DNA of 64,000 nucleotides from Nothophaeocryptopus gaeumannii (GCA_031771865.1 JASISA010000025.1:3410001-3474000), one strand, 5' to 3'; positions 10,474 through 22,814 are shown, counted from the stretch's first letter. Notes: generated from the sequence alone by a model not told the origin. Made by a program: numbers and translations.

Positions 10474-11025
10474 TTATCCGGTGACCAGGCCTGTGAGGTA
10501 ATCTATTCCCATCGGCATGAGGTCACTCTAGGCAGGATCTGTGCACTCACGCTTATTGCAGTACCCATCACTATCCCCCCTTCCATTCGAATGCTTATAC
10601 CTTCCGCTCGAGCAATTCGGCTTTGAACATCCGTCTGCACAGCAGTGTCAGCTTTAGGTTTTCGCAGACCTACTACGTACGGATCTCTTCACTTACGAGA
10701 GCTGCACCATCGGCTTCCCGAAGCTCGCCCTGAATAATAAGGCTCGTCTTTGAAGAATGTGGCGTCGCATTTTATCTGCGTCAAATTAATGTCAGTCTTT
10801 TTCCGAGCGCTCCGATGACCTGGACATCTTACGTACGGCTTTCGCAGTAATTGGTCAATCGTTGACCGTTCTCGTCCATCGCTCCCCGGACGCAGTCGTT
10901 CTCATCGCAGATGTCTGAATGCGGCCGGCATCGATGCCTTACGGCCAGTCAACTGATAACTCACGATTATAGCAGGAGTTACTCCCGCTCGATGTTGAGC
11001 GATCACAACGGCGACAGGTGCTCAT
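10474..11025 (-). CDS. modular Cys-rich protein, five small exons
   Basis: Not recognised as a known family. Exons 10965-11025, 10837-10914, 10697-10775, 10551-10634 and 10474-10502 are joined by introns with good donors (GTGAGT, GTACGTAAG, GTAAGT, GTGAGT). All introns are phase 1. Each internal exon encodes one module of 26-28 residues that begins with His plus a Cys (HICDENDC, HGCSKPNC) and ends in Tyr/Trp-Cys-Asn/Ser (NYCES, RWCSS, GYCNK). The last exon adds about nine residues. Exon 3 is 79 bases rather than 78: one extra A in an A4 run (10771-10774) shifts the frame, so this copy is broken or the base is a sequencing error. The ATG at 11025 is the first possible start I see and gives no signal peptide; an upstream exon may be missing. 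If repaired, about 109 residues. Role unknown. Confidence 0.5.
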
Positions 11026-12054
11026 GACGAATAAAGCCTCAGGAAGCTTCAAGATTACAAGGTGTGAAGCATGGCAAAGAGGGGTCAAGTACAGAATAGA
11101 AGGTTTCGACCTATTTTATCAACAGCTCAAGGACTTAGGAGGCAATGCGAACCTACCTGCCAACACATTGCCAACATATAAGCCTCGTCTACGCCTCATC
11201 AACGCAAACGAGGCGAATTTGTTGCCTTGCTCGCTTCATAAGGTGGACATCTTGAGAAGAACAGGACAAGGCTTCTCTCAGCTTTCGCTTCTCGTGCCAT
11301 GCTTTCGGCATACTGAGCTGGGAGACACGCATGGCCGAAGTTCCTAAGCAAGACGAACTGGACGTTACACAACATATCGACGGCGACTGCCGACGAGGCC
11401 ATGCTGTCTCCTGGACATGGTGCTGATGGCTGGCAAAAGGGTTTCATTTCTGTCACAGATGCAAGTTCTACAGTAGGATTCGGTGTTTCAGCTCGCCGTT
11501 CACTACGACGCCGCCGTATCAAAAAGACAAAGGACCCATCGACGTAGTCTAACGCGCGTTAAAGATATTCCACACGAGCGACCGTTCCACAATCCCTCAC
11601 AAACCCAACGGGCGTCTCCAAATTGCTTTCTCTCTGACTCCAAGCAGACTTCATACATCTCAGAAGTGGGAAAAACTCGTGCTGTAGTATAAGAAACCCA
11701 AAAGCGGTCCACAAACGGGAAAAATGAATGAGAGCTCATAGTATAACTCCATATCCGTTGTCTTGTAAATCTCGCCTCAATCCTATCCCGCTATCCCTCT
11801 CTAGAATCACTGATACGACATCCTCCTCCTCCTCCTCCTCCTCATGACCTACTTATACACCACTGTAGTAGAAGTATTATACCCATAACTCTTCAAAATA
11901 TCCGCATTCCTCACGTCAGAATCCTGCGGATCATTTCTACTCCCAAGATACAACGTACAATGCTACAAGCCCGTACTAGCCCTCTTGGACAGGTTGCAGG
12001 AGTATTCTTGTATAAATTCCCACATACTTATGTCAGTTGAAACATCCCCGCCCA
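11026..12054. other. gene-poor stretch with CTC microsatellite
   Basis: Short unsupported ORFs only. At about 11819-11843 there is a run of roughly eight CTC/TCC triplets. Minus-strand sequence at 11850-12000 contains a coding-like end (NTSTTVVYK then a stop) that may be the last exon of the gene at 12.1-12.3 kb, but I could not join it without a stop. Confidence 0.45.
11819..11843. repeat. CTC trinucleotide microsatellite
   Basis: About eight consecutive TCC/CTC triplets in non-coding sequence. Confidence 0.85.
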
Positions 12055-12336
12055 TCATACGACTTTTTCTCTATAGGGAGGAGGGTCGCAGGGTCTAGAA
12101 AAACATTCATCAGCACACTTCTGGCTCGCGGTGCAGACATCATCAGAGCCGGGATATGTTGTGGGGAAATTTATTCGTCCGGCTGGAGGGTTTGAGCCCT
12201 GAGTGACGCCGCAGCCGGAGAAGAAGTCGGAGTATGTGACGCTCCAAGAGTACGCTTCAGAGGAACAGCCTTGTGGTGTAGGCACGGCGTAGATGGTGGT
12301 CGTTGTCGTGAGGGCGTTCATGATAGTTTCTTTCGC
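12055..12336 (-). CDS. possible exon of a Cys-containing extracellular-type protein
   Basis: A minus-strand frame reads KETIMNALTTTTTIYAVPTP followed by a segment with Cys residues (QGCSSEAYSW, FFSGCGV, DVCTASQKCADECF). A CCTGACAG acceptor just before GCGAAAGAA (12336) suggests an upstream exon, perhaps with a signal peptide, which I could not place. The frame stops at 12055. Downstream sequence contains HCTLYLGSRNDPQDSD in another frame, preceded by a plausible GTATGT...TTGTAG intron, so the gene probably continues. The Cys pattern is loosely like PAN/apple-type surface proteins, which is a guess. The ATG at 12321 may be internal. Confidence 0.35.
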   Translation of the reverse strand, partial: AKETIMNALTTTTTIYAVPTPQGCSSEAYSWSVTYSDFFSGCGVTQGSNPPAGRINFPTTYPGSDDVCTASQKCADECFSRPCDPPPYREKVV

Positions 12337-14226
12337 CTGTCAGGTTCGAGTGAAGTACTGACGGACTAGGCGCCCTCCCGTCTCAGTGCTGCGCTATTCA
12401 TGCGCTGATCAAAGTTACTCTGTGCTCCTTCTGCCGGCTTTGGGGCGCGTGAGGCGGACTTGGCATAAGCTGTACAGATCAGTCCTGCCAGTGCGTAGCG
12501 TTGTCGGTTGATGCTGTTGCTGCGACGTTTGAGGCTTTGACGGCTTTGGGATTACAATGAGCGTCCTCGCTGCTTTCATGCGCTGCCATTGAAACACCTG
12601 AGTGTAGTACTGCCCAATATCATGACCCTTCTCCGGTTCTATCTGACAATTCAGTCCTGTCAGCGCCCGGCTCGGCGCCTCTGGTCTGGAGAGGCGGTTG
12701 TGGATGATGACCACGTGGTATCTCAGCAACGGCGTGAAGTCAAAGACACTTTCCGGGTCGAGTGCAGTGCTGCATACCGCATGTAGTGTGTTCAAGCTTT
12801 CTTAGCAAAGGCTGGCCATTCGTCCCCATCAAAGCAGGAGCGTGTAGCGGCATGTACATTCGTGACATTCTACGCTGAGGACACTGACTGTCAGCGAGCT
12901 GCAGTCGGACGTTTCTTGCATGTCATTCTCCATAGGAAAGTTCTCGCGTTCGTTTGTGCAGCCAAGACCTTCAGACGTGCGCAGCTGGAAGCGGTAAGCT
13001 GGGATTTCGCAGCCGACAGCCTTCGCTCAATCGAGGTCCACGCCATGACTCGATGGCAGTGATGTATGTATGTCGCGTGCGCCGTGGAGGAGAGGTCGCG
13101 TGGCTGACATGGAAATGTGCGAGCGCCCAACACGACTGATGAAAATTCTGCCGAAGTGGCATCGAATCCTCCAGATGCATCCAAAGATCCGCAAAGATCT
13201 GATAACCATTCATATCCTTCTCCAGTATATTCTCGGCCCAAGCGAGCACATAATGATGAAGAAATGAAGCTTGGATGGGTATGTATCGTCCAATCCACAA
13301 CCGAGAGAGTCTTGGATCTCAACGCGATTGTTTGGGAAGACCGGAAGAAATTCGCTCTATGGGGCCGGGAACGGAAGGAAATTCATAGCAAATAAGAATG
13401 ACCCTCAGCATGTCTCCGTAGAGAAGCCACAAGATGACTTTTAGTCATCCTACTGATGAAGAAGAAAGAACAAGAAAGGGAAGTCTGAAAGCCCAGAACG
13501 AAATTTGTACCTCGCCGTGGAGGCTCGGGCGCTAAGGGAATGGCCCGTTGCCGTCCGCATCATTGCTTGGCAAGGCGCTAGACGAGATTCACGACTTCAC
13601 CTCGCCGGTCTGTTGTCTCCTATTGTCGTCCACGACATTCAACAACCCAAATCGGCATTGCAGTACGCTCGAGGTGACAATGGTTTCGCATAGGGTCTCT
13701 CCACTGGTTACCCTAGAAATGAAGCTCCTAAAAACTCATCGCAGGCCATGATCTGCATCGTGACGACCCGGAACAACTTGTTTCCCGGGTCGTCATTCAC
13801 TTGAAGATGGGCGTCACCATCGCCTGCGGAACTCGCAAAAGAGCAGACGTCTATTGGATGCTTCCTGTTGAGCCACTAGGGATGCCCATACCGCCAAAAT
13901 GTCCTTCCAGATGTCCTTCATGGACCGTATTCCATCGCCCGATTCGGAAGCCAAGACATTCATTGGACTTTCGCAAGATGGTTCTGCCGCTTCCGGGTCG
14001 TCATATGGCTGTAACACAAGGGCCAGTGAGTGGTTTTGATTAGCAATTCTGACAAGAGAGGTAACGGTAGGGCGAAGACGATGTCAAGCATACTTGTATT
14101 TCTGTTTGACTGCCGCTATAAGATAACGCAGCCAAGTCCCGCACTGAAGCTACACAGACAGCGCTCACATCTGCAGGTCTGTCATTGAACTGAACAGTGG
14201 GCTCTAAGAGCGCATCACTACCAAAC
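12337..14226. other. gene-poor stretch upstream of the MFS gene
   Basis: No gene could be supported. A minus-strand ORF at 12415-12795 (126 residues) lies upstream of the Cys-containing exon on the same strand and could belong to it, but no signal confirms this. The stretch includes an 11-bp stem-loop at 13761-13795. Confidence 0.45.
13761..13795. repeat. 11-bp stem, 13-base loop hairpin
   Basis: TGACGACCCGG at 13761-13771 pairs perfectly with CCGGGTCGTCA at 13785-13795. It lies about 430 bases upstream of the MFS start in non-coding sequence. It could be a terminator-like or protein-binding palindrome; role unknown. Confidence 0.6.
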
Positions 14227-15901
14227 ATGTCACCCAGCAACATGGACCTCACGCCCGACGATGCATCCAGCGAATCCAATTCCTCAGCCATCGAAGGCGA
14301 GTCACAAAAAGCCCGCCTCGAAAGGCTCGGCCGTCAACGACCAGAGCAATTTAAAAGCTTTTGGCAAGAAGTCGGCTTCGTCTTCTCCATCGCCGTTTCC
14401 CAACTGCTTAACGAATACTTTGTGTCAGGCTTCACGCTCCTCATTCCCGCCGTCACCGAAGCCTTGGACATCCCGGCATCCTCGAAGACATGGCCTGCGA
14501 GCGCATTCTCTCTCGTTGTGTCCTCATTCCTGGTACCCTTTGGACGAGTTGCAGATATGTACGGCGGATTCCCAGTATACGTCGGTGGCTGCGCTTGGTT
14601 CTGCGTATGGTCGCTGATTGCAGGGTTCGCGAAGAACGAGCTCATGCTTGATTTCTGTAGGGCTTTGCAGGGCCTGGGACCTGCGGCCTACCTACCTGCT
14701 GGCTTGCAGTTATTGGGAAGTGCCTATCGACCGGGATCGAGGAAGAACTTGGTGTTCTCGATCTATGCTGCTATGGCACCCGTCGGAATGTTCAGTACGT
14801 TTATCCTAAGATGTTTCGGAAGCACTCTGCTAACATCCTCACAGTCGGTATCCTCTTCGCAGGCCTCTCTTCCGAATTCCTTACCTGGCACTGGTACTTT
14901 TATCTCGGCTCCATCCTCGTCTTCCTTGTAACAATCATCTCCTACCTAGCCATCCCCTCAGATACCTACCGCCGCCCCACCGTCAAAATGGACTACCTCG
15001 GCAGCATCACCATAATCTCCAGACTCATTCTCATCGTCTTCGCAATAACAGATTCCGCCCACGCCCCTCGAATCCGGAGAACCCCATACATCTTGGTAAC
15101 TTTCCTGTTCGGCTGGCTTCTCCTCGCCCTAGCCTTCTACATCGAAGGCTGGCACGCCTCCCAACCACTGCTCCCATTCTCCATGTTCAAAACCCCCTCC
15201 TTCCGCCCCCTCATGCTCGGCCTCCTCTTCGCCTACGGAACCCTAGGAATCTATCTCCTCTACGCCACCCTCTACTCCATCGATATCCTCCACGCCACAC
15301 CCCTCCAACTCGTAGCCTGGTACGCCCCGCACGGACTCGTAGGATTCCTGCTCGCGATTTTCGGCGGTTCGGTATTACATCTCCTCCCACCGAAACTCCT
15401 CATGTTCATCACCGGCGCAGCGATTATAACCGAATCCGTCCTCTTCGCCCTCGCACCAACAAACGCAAACTACTGGGCATGGATTTCATCCCCATGATTT
15501 GCGCAACTCTCGCCATAGACTTTATCTTCACGGTTGCGAATATCTTCTTCTCAAATTCGTTACCGGAAGAACAACAAGGATTGGCGGGATCGATTTCGAA
15601 TGTTTTGTTGCAGTTGGGTATAGCGCTTCTACTGGGGTTCGCGGAGATAATCGCCACTAAGACGAGTCATCAGGGTTTGAAGCAGAGTTATCAGAATGTT
15701 TTTTGGTTTAATCTGGCCTGCGGTGCGATTGCGCTGGTTGTATTTATGGGGTTTGTGGAGATTCCGAAGGCGGAGAGTACGGAGACTTTAGAGGAGGGAG
15801 GGCGGCGACTTCAACATGAAGAAGGAGAGGGCCACCGAAAGGAGTTCTGTAGAGCGTGGACGGCGGTGATGTCTTCCGATGTAGGCAGGATATGTGTATA
15901 G
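14227..15901 (+). CDS. MFS multidrug/toxin-efflux-type transporter (DHA2-like), one-base frameshift
   Basis: An integral plasma-membrane drug:H+ antiporter-type transporter. Exon 1 (14227-14794) has a hydrophilic N-terminus and the first six membrane helices with the conserved GRVADMYGG loop and ALQGLGPAAYLPAG. An intron (donor GTACGT, CTAAC branch, ACAG; 14795-14844) joins exon 2, which continues IGILFAGLSSEFLTWHWYFY. Near 15484 the frame breaks: the expected W-A-W-I-F-I-P-M-I is obtained only if one T is added to the TTT run at 15484-15486. After that FIPMICATLAIDFIF and the last helices run to the stop at 15901. With the missing base the protein would be of normal size (14 helices). It is either a recent pseudogene or a homopolymer sequencing error. 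The ATG at 14227 is preferred over the upstream GTG. Confidence 0.82.
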
Positions 15902-15925
15902 AATAGAATAAACACAACGTTTACC

Positions 15926-18103
15926 TCAATCATCATCTTCATCATCGCTCCCAAAGATGGCTTTGAAGACCTCTTCGCCAGCTCTCTTCCCTTCTAGAGC
16001 CTCGTTCGTCTCGACGTCTACCTTCGCATGCTCTCGCGTAGCAGGAGCAGCAGCGTTTTCGGATCCACCTTCAGTCCCAGCGGAAGTGAACGATGGCGCC
16101 TTGAAGTTCGCCTCCATCATCATCCGATTAATACTCGCCTGGCTGACAATGTCAAGTCTTCCGCTTCCATTGCCTGTCTCTCCGGGTTCATCTCCAGCCG
16201 GTCCACCACTCCCCGCAGCTACGTTCGCAGGAGGTCGGACATTGAAGCGTTTGCAGAGCAATCTGGTCGGGAAGAACGACTCCCTCTTCCTCGTCAAAGG
16301 TCCATACATTCCCATCTTGGCCGCTTTCTCAGCGGGATCTTCCTCCTTGACCGATGTAGGTGGAGCTAAGTCCGGGGCGTCAGAAGCAAGTTGAGGAGAA
16401 TTTGTCGATGTAGTGAATCTACTCGCGATCATCCCCGAAACAGGTCTAAAAATCTCCGCCGCTTCGGCGAATTCACTCAATTCTTTAGCCCACTCATCAA
16501 CACTCGATCCTTGTGGCCCTTCCGGGAGGTTGGATTGTAGACCGGCTGAGAGTTCGAGGAAGTACTTGTACCGAGCTCGTTTGTCTAGGTCTTCGGAATA
16601 GGGCATCCAGCCCGTCCTTCCCCTCGCCAATGCGGACGCGGCGGTTTCTTTGCTGAGATGAGGTACGAGATCCCAGAGTGTGCGGCGTTTCTCAGCCTCA
16701 CTTTGTTCATACCCTTCTGGTGCCTTCTCACCTAGAGCAGGTGGAAGATCTTGACGGCCGCTTGCTGCGGCGAGTTTGGAGCGCGCGGCAGGGCTTATGA
16801 AGTCGAAGATGGATTTCCCGGGGAGTTGTTGTTCGCCTAGGAGGGCGGCGCGGGATTTTGGGTCGAGGGTTGAGGCTTTCGCTGCGTCGCTGGTGGATTG
16901 AAAGTTCGCGCTCGCTGAGGTGGCACCCGTGTTTTGCTTTGCCGGGTTCCAGCCTGGTGGAACAGTCGGCGGAGGGTACTTGTTCTCTGCGATTGTGAGT
17001 GCAGCAGTGGCAAGCACGAAGCCATCAAGAGGTAGACGGCCATCATGACATTTGCGAAAGTTGTTCACGTTGGCGGATCTCTGGGCTAGCCTTTTGCTTG
17101 TTCCTGTCGGCTTGACGACGTTCGTGGTGGTGCTAGATGCGGTGATGCCGCCCTTCTTCTTCTTTTTGTCCGCGCCGATGATACGGCTATAGCTGATTTT
17201 TGGTCCAACCGAGTACGGATCTTCATCGTCTGAGCCATCGTCGTTCAGTACACCAACTCCAAAGCCAGACTTTTTCAAGGGCTTGGCTTTGATAGACACC
17301 TTCGACTTTGGCCGACTGAGGATTCGTGAGTCTTCGCCACTGTCTTCATCATCATCATCGCGATCCTGCTGGTAGTTGTACCCCAGTTTCTCTTCTCCGG
17401 CATGGCCCAGTCCTTTGCGATCGGTCTTCTTCACGAAGCTGATCATGCGGGAGTTCTCAGGCGCGAACGAGTGCATCTCGCCGCTCTTATCTCCCTGCGC
17501 TCGTCTCTTGACCTTGGGTCCAATGCCCTGGCCTTGGCGCCATCCCATGCGTTGCAGAAGTTTCACACCCTTCGTCTCGCCAGTCGTCTTGAAGAGATCG
17601 GAGAACATGCCCTTGTTGCCTCCATCTCCACCGGCGCTTCCAAGTCCAGCAAATCCGCCTTGTGTCTCCAGCTTCTGCGACTCGGCCTGCTCAGCGAGGT
17701 CCTCATCGTCCATAAAATCTTCTGGCCGTTTTTGCTTGCCATCTTTGGTGTCCTTGTTGGCACGATTCGTACGTGAAGAGATGAAGGTACTCGGCGTCCA
17801 TCCTTCCTTCGAGCCTACAGTATTGAAGTATCTGTGAATCTGTCAGATTCTACTCTAGAATATGTCATAGACTATGTGATGATGTTCTTACCCTGCGCTG
17901 AAGCCCCCAGTGAAGGCTCCGTGCAATCTCTTTCTTCCGCGCTCATCCGTCACTTCTTGCTTCCATACCGGAACATAGCTCCCGTCGTCTCTTGCATTCT
18001 CTTCGAACGGCGGCAGCGCGGTGCCGTATATAGCATACGGCGCGTGGTGCGGAGGTCCATCGCGGTCGGATTCGAAGGCAGCTCGAGAGCGCTTGTAGGA
18101 CAT
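15926..18103 (-). CDS. G-patch domain protein, GPATCH1-like
   Basis: A nuclear, probably spliceosome-associated RNA-processing factor. Exon 1 is 17892-18103 and exon 2 is 15926-17831, joined by a 60-base intron (donor GTAAGA, acceptor CACAG), total about 705 residues. Across the junction the protein reads GFSAGYFNTVGSKEGWTPST, the hallmark of the N-terminal DUF1604-type domain of GPATCH1 homologues. The G-patch follows near residues 155-185 (KGVKLLQRMGWRQGQGIGPK). Further on are a charged Ser/Asp-rich linker, PPPTVPPGWNP, and an acidic C-terminal end (GSDDEDDD). It is convergent with the MFS gene (24 bases between stops) and divergent from KIN1. The family is recognised; the exact splicing role is known only from relatives. 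Confidence 0.9.
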
Positions 18104-19069
18104 GGTCTTAGCCTGCGCTCAATTGCCAGCATATTGAGACACTCCGTGCGTTAAATCGTGACTGTAGAGACTTACCTAAGCGTTCGAGATCACATGCGCG
18201 GTGGATGTAGGTGAGTGAGTGAGGGAAGGCTCAGACTGGTACAGATTGATGAACTGGCGTCTGACTGCCGGATCCTTCTCTGCACAAGCGAGACATTCGC
18301 AATGAGCTTGATAATGGGAATGACGCAGGTGCACAGGTGGTTCTCAAGATGGCGTCTCGTATTCTACATATAGCAGCGGACCTTACCGTCGTGGAACCTC
18401 ATTCGCCCTTGCGCCTCTCAACCCCAGTCACGTATCCAATCCCACGCCTGTCTGCCCTCTACCGTAGTATCTCTGGAGTATCCTGTTCTGTTCGGAGCAG
18501 GAAAGCGATTGTGATGTCGCTATTCATTCGTGTCGAAGTAGAGGAATACTAGAGTTCCGTCGGCTGGTTTGCGCGGAAGTCAAGTCTTGTCAGCGGTGGA
18601 CTCTTGCGGTGCAGGGGTCTCGGTCTCAGTGTCTGTCTCTCCTTGGATACGCGTGGAACTGCTCCAACTCCCCCAAGCCACGCGATACCAAAGACCATCA
18701 TCCAAGTCCGACATCGACATCGCCAGTCGCGACCCCTTCACGCCCGCCGACACACTGTCATCAATCACGCCATCCGATATTTACATCAGCCATCTATGCG
18801 GGCGCTCATCTTCGCCTGAGCAGCACCTCGCGGTCGCCAAGTGCTGCCCAAGGCTCGGCATCTTCGAGCTGTCCGCCGACTTCTTGGTGCTTGCCTGACC
18901 TCTACTTGCTGTGGCTGTGCGCTGGTCGTGTGTGCCTGACGGCACAGCCAAAGTCCAACGGCCTCCCTGCCAACTCAGCGGCGGCCATCCGTTTCAATAC
19001 CAGCATTACCAGGCCGATGATCGCGAGTTAATCCTGCATATAGAAGCTGCGTAGACTGTTCCACGCAAT
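18104..19069. other. divergent promoter region, G-patch gene / KIN1
   Basis: This holds both upstream regions. Open frames at 18.57-19.03 kb have no domain content and lie in the likely long 5' leader of KIN1. I see no other gene. Confidence 0.55.
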
Positions 19070-22000
19070 ATGGCTGCCGCCCCAGCAGCCTCACTCCCGC
19101 GCACCTCCTCAAACCGTCGTCAGCAGCCTGCCTACACAAATACCACCACCTCCACCTCCACCTCCGCTCCTGCCGGTTCTATTTCGGATCGCGACCGCCC
19201 GCATCGTACCCAATCTACATCTCACCGCCCGGCCGCGCCCTCATCTCCCCGCCGGTCAATGTCCACATCGCAGGCGCCACCGACCCCCCAGTCACACAGT
19301 CGTCAGCCGTCTGGCAACCTCGAAAAGGTCGCTCGTCGTGACTTCGAAAGATCCAACGTCGCGCGCCCCGAGAGCTCCTCGCAACGAAGGAGTGAGTCGC
19401 AAGACCCGCATGTGAATGGCAACGGTGGCCATCCATCGCGTGGAGACTCAATGCGGAACCAAGGCCATTCGCGCACTCAATCGCGCTATAATGATCAGCC
19501 TACGCCCGCACCTGCTGGCCAGACCAGCCATGAGACGCGAAGCGGGAACACTACCAATCTCAGGCGGAGGACGACGATTGATGCTACGACCGGTCACTGG
19601 GAGCTCGGTAAGACCATTGGAGCGGGCAGCATGGGCAAGGTCAAGCTGGCGCGGAACAAAGAGACCGGCGAGCAGGTAGCTGTCAAGATCGTCCCGAGAC
19701 AGAGTACCGACACCGAACACCGTACTGCTGCAGAGCGCGAGCGAGCAGACCACAGCAAAGAGATCCGAACAGCACGTGAGGCAGCGATAGTAACGCTGGT
19801 CGACCACCCTTACATCTGTGGCATGCGCGATGTTGTGCGGACAAACTACCACTGGTACATGCTTTTCGAATATGTCAATGGCGGACAGATGCTGGACTAC
19901 ATCATCAGCCACGGCAGATTGAAGGAGAAGCAAGCGCGCAAGTTCGGCCGGCAGATTGCAAGCGCACTGGACTACTGTCACCGAAACAGTATCGTTCATC
20001 GTGACCTCAAGATCGAGAACATCCTCATCAGTAAGACCGGAGACATCAAGATCATCGACTTTGGCCTGTCAAATCTCTTCAGTCCTAGGAATACTCTGAA
20101 GACCTTTTGCGGCAGTCTATACTTTGCTGCTCCGGAGTTGCTGCAGGCGAAGCAATATACCGGCCCTGAGGTTGATGTGTGGAGTTTTGGCATCGTGCTG
20201 TACGTACTGGTTTGCGGAAAGGTGCCATTTGATGATCAGAGTATGCCGCAACTGCACGCAAAAATAAAGAAGGGGCACGTCGAGTATCCTCCTTGGCTCA
20301 GCCCGGGTGAGTAATGATATAATTTACGCCGCAGGTACCAAACTGACTGTAAACAGAATGTCGAGGCTTAATAGCGCGGATGCTTACGACTAATCCATCT
20401 GAGCGAGCGACTATGCAGGAGATCATGACGCATCCATGGATAACCAAAGGCTGCAGCGGGCCGCCAGAGAATTATTTGCCTGTCCGAAAACCCGTGACTC
20501 TGCCATTGGACTCGACCGTTATTGATAAGATGACTGGCTTTGATTTCGGTGATGCAGAGATTATCACTGCACAGCTGACGAAGATCATCGAGTCTGAGGA
20601 CTATCAACGAGCGATCCGACTGCAAGAGAAGCGCAACAACATGCTGCCTCAGGAGCAAGACCAGAAGCGAGGTGTCTTCGCATTCTACAAGCGCAGGAGC
20701 TCAACGACTAGCCGAGATACCCTTAACACTCCTTCCAGTGAAGCCGTACAGATCGGTTCGGATCCAGTGAATGCTTACCATCCCCTGATGTCAGTTTACT
20801 ATCTCGCTAGAGAGAAGCAGGAACGCGAAGCGCGGGAGAAGAACCCTGGTGCCCTGTCGATACCGCACACTGCGGGCGAGAAACCACTGAACATTCCCGA
20901 CCTGCAAGCTCCTGCTGCAGCACATACTAACACTTCGGCTTACGAGATGGCTGGTGAGAAGCCGACAGGAGGCAGGTCACGTCCGCGCGCGCGGACCCAC
21001 GGCGAAGACGAGGTGACGCAGGACATGCAAAACCTAAATCTCAGCGAAAAGCCATCACAACCCAATCCGACAATCGTGGAACCCGAAAAGCCATCGCATG
21101 GTCGGAAGGAGAGTGTAGCGGGTGGTCTGCTGCGCAGATTTAGCAAGCGCGAGAAGGGCGAGAGACCCAGTCACCCTCCGTCTTCACTTGATAGATACAA
21201 CTCGGAGACCCCAAGGAAGAGCTTCAGCATGCGCCGCACTCGTGATCGTAGCCAAACGAGGGAGGCCAGTCAGACACGAGAGAGCACACGGCCAGAAACT
21301 GCTGCTAGCAAGCAGAGCGAGCTATTATCACCACCCCAAGGCGATGCTCCAGCAGAGCGCAAACCGCGGACGCATGGCCTTGGCAGATCCATCAGCGTCA
21401 ACTCGAGCGACATGCGGCGGCGACTCACCAGAAGGGGTGTATCCGAAGGGTCTTCTCCCAGGCCGCCCCTCGTGGCTAGTAGCAGCACAGACGGAAGAAA
21501 GATGTCCTTCGATCAGGGAAGCAGCATCAGGGAAGCAGCTTCCGATGTTGAAGGCCCGTCCAAACCTGCAAGTGCTTTCGCGAACCGGACGAGATCTATG
21601 GGACACTCTCGCAAGGAAAGCATGCAACTTCGTCGAGCGCGCCGGCAAGATGTGCGTACCTCTGACGTCCCAGAGGAGACCGACGCGGAGATGCTCGATG
21701 AAGTGGACAGCAAGGGGAATGGCAGCAGTAGTCCTACGGGCATGAAGCCAGTCTTCCTCAAGGGCTTGTTCAGCGTCAGCACCACAAGCAGCAAGCCCAT
21801 CGGCTTCATTCGGTCCGATATCATCCGCGTGCTGAAGGAGCTTGGCGTTGAATACAAGGAGATCAAGGGTGGTTTTAGGTGCAAACATACACCAAGCATT
21901 ATGCCGAAACCGGGACCAGACGAGGTCGCTCCGTCAGGTACACAACCTCTATCACCTCCAGCCGACACTCTTCACAAGCGTAAGATCAGCTTTGGTGGCT

Positions 22001-22314
22001 TCCGTGATCGGACGAATAGCGAGGATCCCAAGACGCCTCGGAAGAAGCCCAGTTACAACAATTCCGAAGAGGAGAGCGAAGAGGAACCACCGACTTCGAA
22101 CCCAAGACCAAGTATGAGCCATCAACGAACTGCTGGCGAGACGACAACACACGTCCAATCCGATCTCGGAAGTAATATGAACCTCATCTTCGAAGTCGTC
22201 CTCGTAAAAGTGCCCTTACTCAGCCTGCACGGGATTCAATTCAAGAAGGTCGACGGAGGTACCTGGCAGTACAAGAACATGGCGCAAAAGATCTTGAACG
22301 AATTGAGGCTCTGA
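19070..22314 (+). CDS. KIN1: Ser/Thr protein kinase Kin1/Kin2 (MARK/PAR-1 family)
   Basis: A polarity and exocytosis kinase of the cell cortex, homologous to yeast Kin1/Kin2 and animal MARK. Exon 1 (19070-20306) and exon 2 (20357-22314) are joined by a 50-base intron (donor GTGAGT, acceptor AACAG), giving 1064 residues. The N-terminal 175 residues are Ser/Pro/Gln-rich. The kinase domain runs from about 177 (GKTIGAGSMGKVKLA) to 440, with HRDLKIENIL near 310, the DFG motif near 330, and CGSLYFAAPELL in the activation segment. The intron lies inside the kinase domain, before CRGLIARML. A long disordered middle follows, and the last ~50 residues (NLIFEVVLVKVP...KMAQ-type) form a KA1 membrane-binding domain. 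All catalytic residues are present. Confidence 0.95.
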
Positions 22315-22814
22315 TCGCGGAAGCAGGACTACCGTGACAAACACGACATTCGCTTCTTTTGAAATCTATCTACGCTTTGGATTGCGTGGCCGTTCGAGAC
22401 ATATGGATCGGCCGGCCTCTTTTTGAATATCTTTCCTTGAGTAAGAGCAAGAGCACGAAATCAGAGCGTTTCGGGTGTGATCATGAACAGCGAGTAAAGA
22501 AGGAGGGGATTGCATTGTATGGGCAGGCTCGGAGCGTGCGAAAGTAAATATTGCGACTGCGTCGTGGTTGTCGGTGTCAGTGATTGATGTTGATACGGCT
22601 TGGTAATTGAGAAGGAGGGAAATACTGCGATGGAGGTTGAGGCAGAGGCTGAGAAGCATGCTGCAAATATAAGAGAAGACCGAAGCAGACTGGAACGTTC
22701 AAATACGTAGCTTTGCACACAATGGAAGCCATTTCAGCTCTCCAGGGCGCTACTCGCCGCCTCTACCAACATCATAAGCCCAGACATGCGCAGATCTTGC
22801 AACGACAACCCTCG
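22315..22814. other. intergenic, tail-to-tail
   Basis: This lies between the stop of KIN1 and the stop of a minus-strand LPAEIRN gene. It should hold two 3' ends; no coding signal was seen. Confidence 0.5.

Noticed and set aside
18569..19031. Overlapping plus-strand ORFs upstream of KIN1
   Set aside because: No domain; they lie in the probable long leader of KIN1.
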